This document shows, piece after piece, positions 63,331 through 64,000 of a stretch of DNA of 64,000 bases (position 1 is the first letter of the stretch; each line of letters starts with the position of its first letter). The stretch lies in assembly GCF_900106065.1 (NCBI RefSeq), contig NZ_LT629796.1:744001-808000 (forward strand), in the 5' to 3' direction. The notes under the pieces were generated by a model. It searched no databases. It saw only the letters and a list, made by a program, of their open reading frames with translations, and was not told the origin of the DNA. The position numbers and the translations under genes are program-made. The stretch is from Pseudomonas mandelii (GTDB taxonomy: Bacteria > Pseudomonadota > Gammaproteobacteria > Pseudomonadales > Pseudomonadaceae).

Positions 63331-64000
63331 TTAGGCGCCTAGAGCGCGTGCGTGATGCTGCAAGTGGTCGTCAATGAAGCTGGCGATGAAGAAATAGCTG
63401 TGGTCGTAGCCCGGTTGCAGGCGCAACGTCAGCGGATGACCGGCCAGTTTGGCCGCCTGTTGCAAGGCTTCAGGCTTGAGTTGAGTCGCCAGGAAATCAT
63501 CACGATCACCTTGATCGACCAGCAACGGCAACTTTTCGTCGGCCTCGGCGATCAGTGCGCAGGCATCCCATTCGCGCCACTTCGAGCGGTCCTCCCCCAA
63601 GTAGCGGGAAAACGCTTTCTGACCCCACGGGCAATCCATCGGATTGTTGATCGGCGAGAACGCCGACACCGATTGGTAACGCCCCGGATTGCGCAAGGCG
63701 CAGACCAGCGCCCCGTGGCCACCCATGGAGTGACCGCTGATGCCGCGCTTGTCCGACGCCGGGAAATGGGCTTCGACCAATGCCGGCAATTCCTGCACGA
63801 CATAGTCATGCATCCGATAGTGCCGGGACCAGGGTTCCTGCGTGGCATTCAGATAAAACCCGGCACCGAGACCGAAGTCCCAGGCGCCGTCCGGATCACC
63901 TGGAACATCGGGTCCGCGAGGGCTGGTGTCCGGCGCAACGATGATCAACCCAAGCTCGGCGGCCATGCGCATCGCGCCGGCCTTGTGCATGAAGTTTTCG
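63331..64000 (-). CDS. fghA: S-formylglutathione hydrolase, N-terminus cut by window end
   Basis: The last about 223 codons are present. Esterase D/SFGH alpha/beta hydrolase: [21 protein letters not shown], nucleophile elbow [33 protein letters not shown], and the C-terminal [21 protein letters not shown] with catalytic His. Hydrolyses S-formylglutathione in formaldehyde detoxification. Its usual partner alcohol dehydrogenase would lie outside the window. Confidence 0.93.
   Translation of the reverse strand, partial: ENFMHKAGAMRMAAELGLIIVAPDTSPRGPDVPGDPDGAWDFGLGAGFYLNATQEPWSRHYRMHDYVVQELPALVEAHFPASDKRGISGHSMGGHGALVCALRNPGRYQSVSAFSPINNPMDCPWGQKAFSRYLGEDRSKWREWDACALIAEADEKLPLLVDQGDRDDFLATQLKPEALQQAAKLAGHPLTLRLQPGYDHSYFFIASFIDDHLQHHARALGA

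Overview
This window is chromosomal DNA of a Pseudomonas, most likely from the P. fluorescens group. The evidence is high GC, dense REP/REPIN palindromes, and three gene blocks whose order I recognise from Pseudomonas: (a) OmpA-like lipoproteins, YchJ/SEC-C proteins and the acyl-homoserine lactone acylase quiP; (b) fpr/finR, dgkA, erdR, tapT; (c) recX-recA-cinA, [prophage/tailocin site], mutS-fdxA-rsmZ-rpoS-nlpD-pcm-surE-truD-ispF-fghA. Product names come from reading the proteins and from remembered family features; no database search was run.

Layout. 1-4.0 kb: two OmpA-like lipoproteins (the first cut by the window edge), small conserved proteins and an isochorismatase-fold hydrolase. 4.2-6.6 kb: quiP. 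6.8-17.4 kb: the DNA-repair cluster exonuclease / ATP-dependent DNA ligase / Lhr helicase / PdeM phosphoesterase, split in the middle by a complete aotJQMOP-type basic amino acid ABC transporter operon. 17.5-31 kb: dcd, a cold-shock protein, a DUF481 protein, an alkyltransferase-like protein, ampG, proS, a lipoprotein, dinB with a LexA box, two initiator tRNA genes, and mprF with acvB. 31-44.7 kb: an orphan Phd-type antitoxin, a DUF3077-like gene behind a candidate structured leader RNA, kup, rimO, a GNAT enzyme, a pseudouridine-synthase-like protein, a DUF1456 protein, rhlG, trmO, fpr/finR, dgkA, erdR, tapT and a secreted quorum-sensing-regulated-type protein. 45.2-48.5 kb: LOG-family protein, recX, recA, cinA.

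48.5-54.5 kb is the most interesting part. The cinA/mutS interval is a known tailocin/prophage site in pseudomonads. Here it carries a PrtR-type repressor, operator-like palindromes, tail-fibre assembly chaperones (one frameshifted), a holin, a Com-like zinc-finger protein, a lectin-like bacteriocin of the LlpA type, a tail terminator, a DUF2635-like gene, a broken stub of a tail sheath gene, a GH19 endolysin and nested Rz/Rz1 spanins. Nearly all tail structural genes are missing. The locus reads as a collapsed contractile tailocin in which regulator and lysis cassette remain and now surround a lectin bacteriocin, which could be the cargo released by lysis.

54.6-64 kb: mutS, fdxA (with a strong leader hairpin), the sRNA gene rsmZ with its GacA-type upstream box, and the rpoS-nlpD-pcm-surE-truD-ispF-fghA block, the last gene cut by the window end.

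Other regulatory observations are two paralogous OmpA leaders in which the Shine-Dalgarno sequence is buried in a hairpin, and LexA boxes at recA and dinB.
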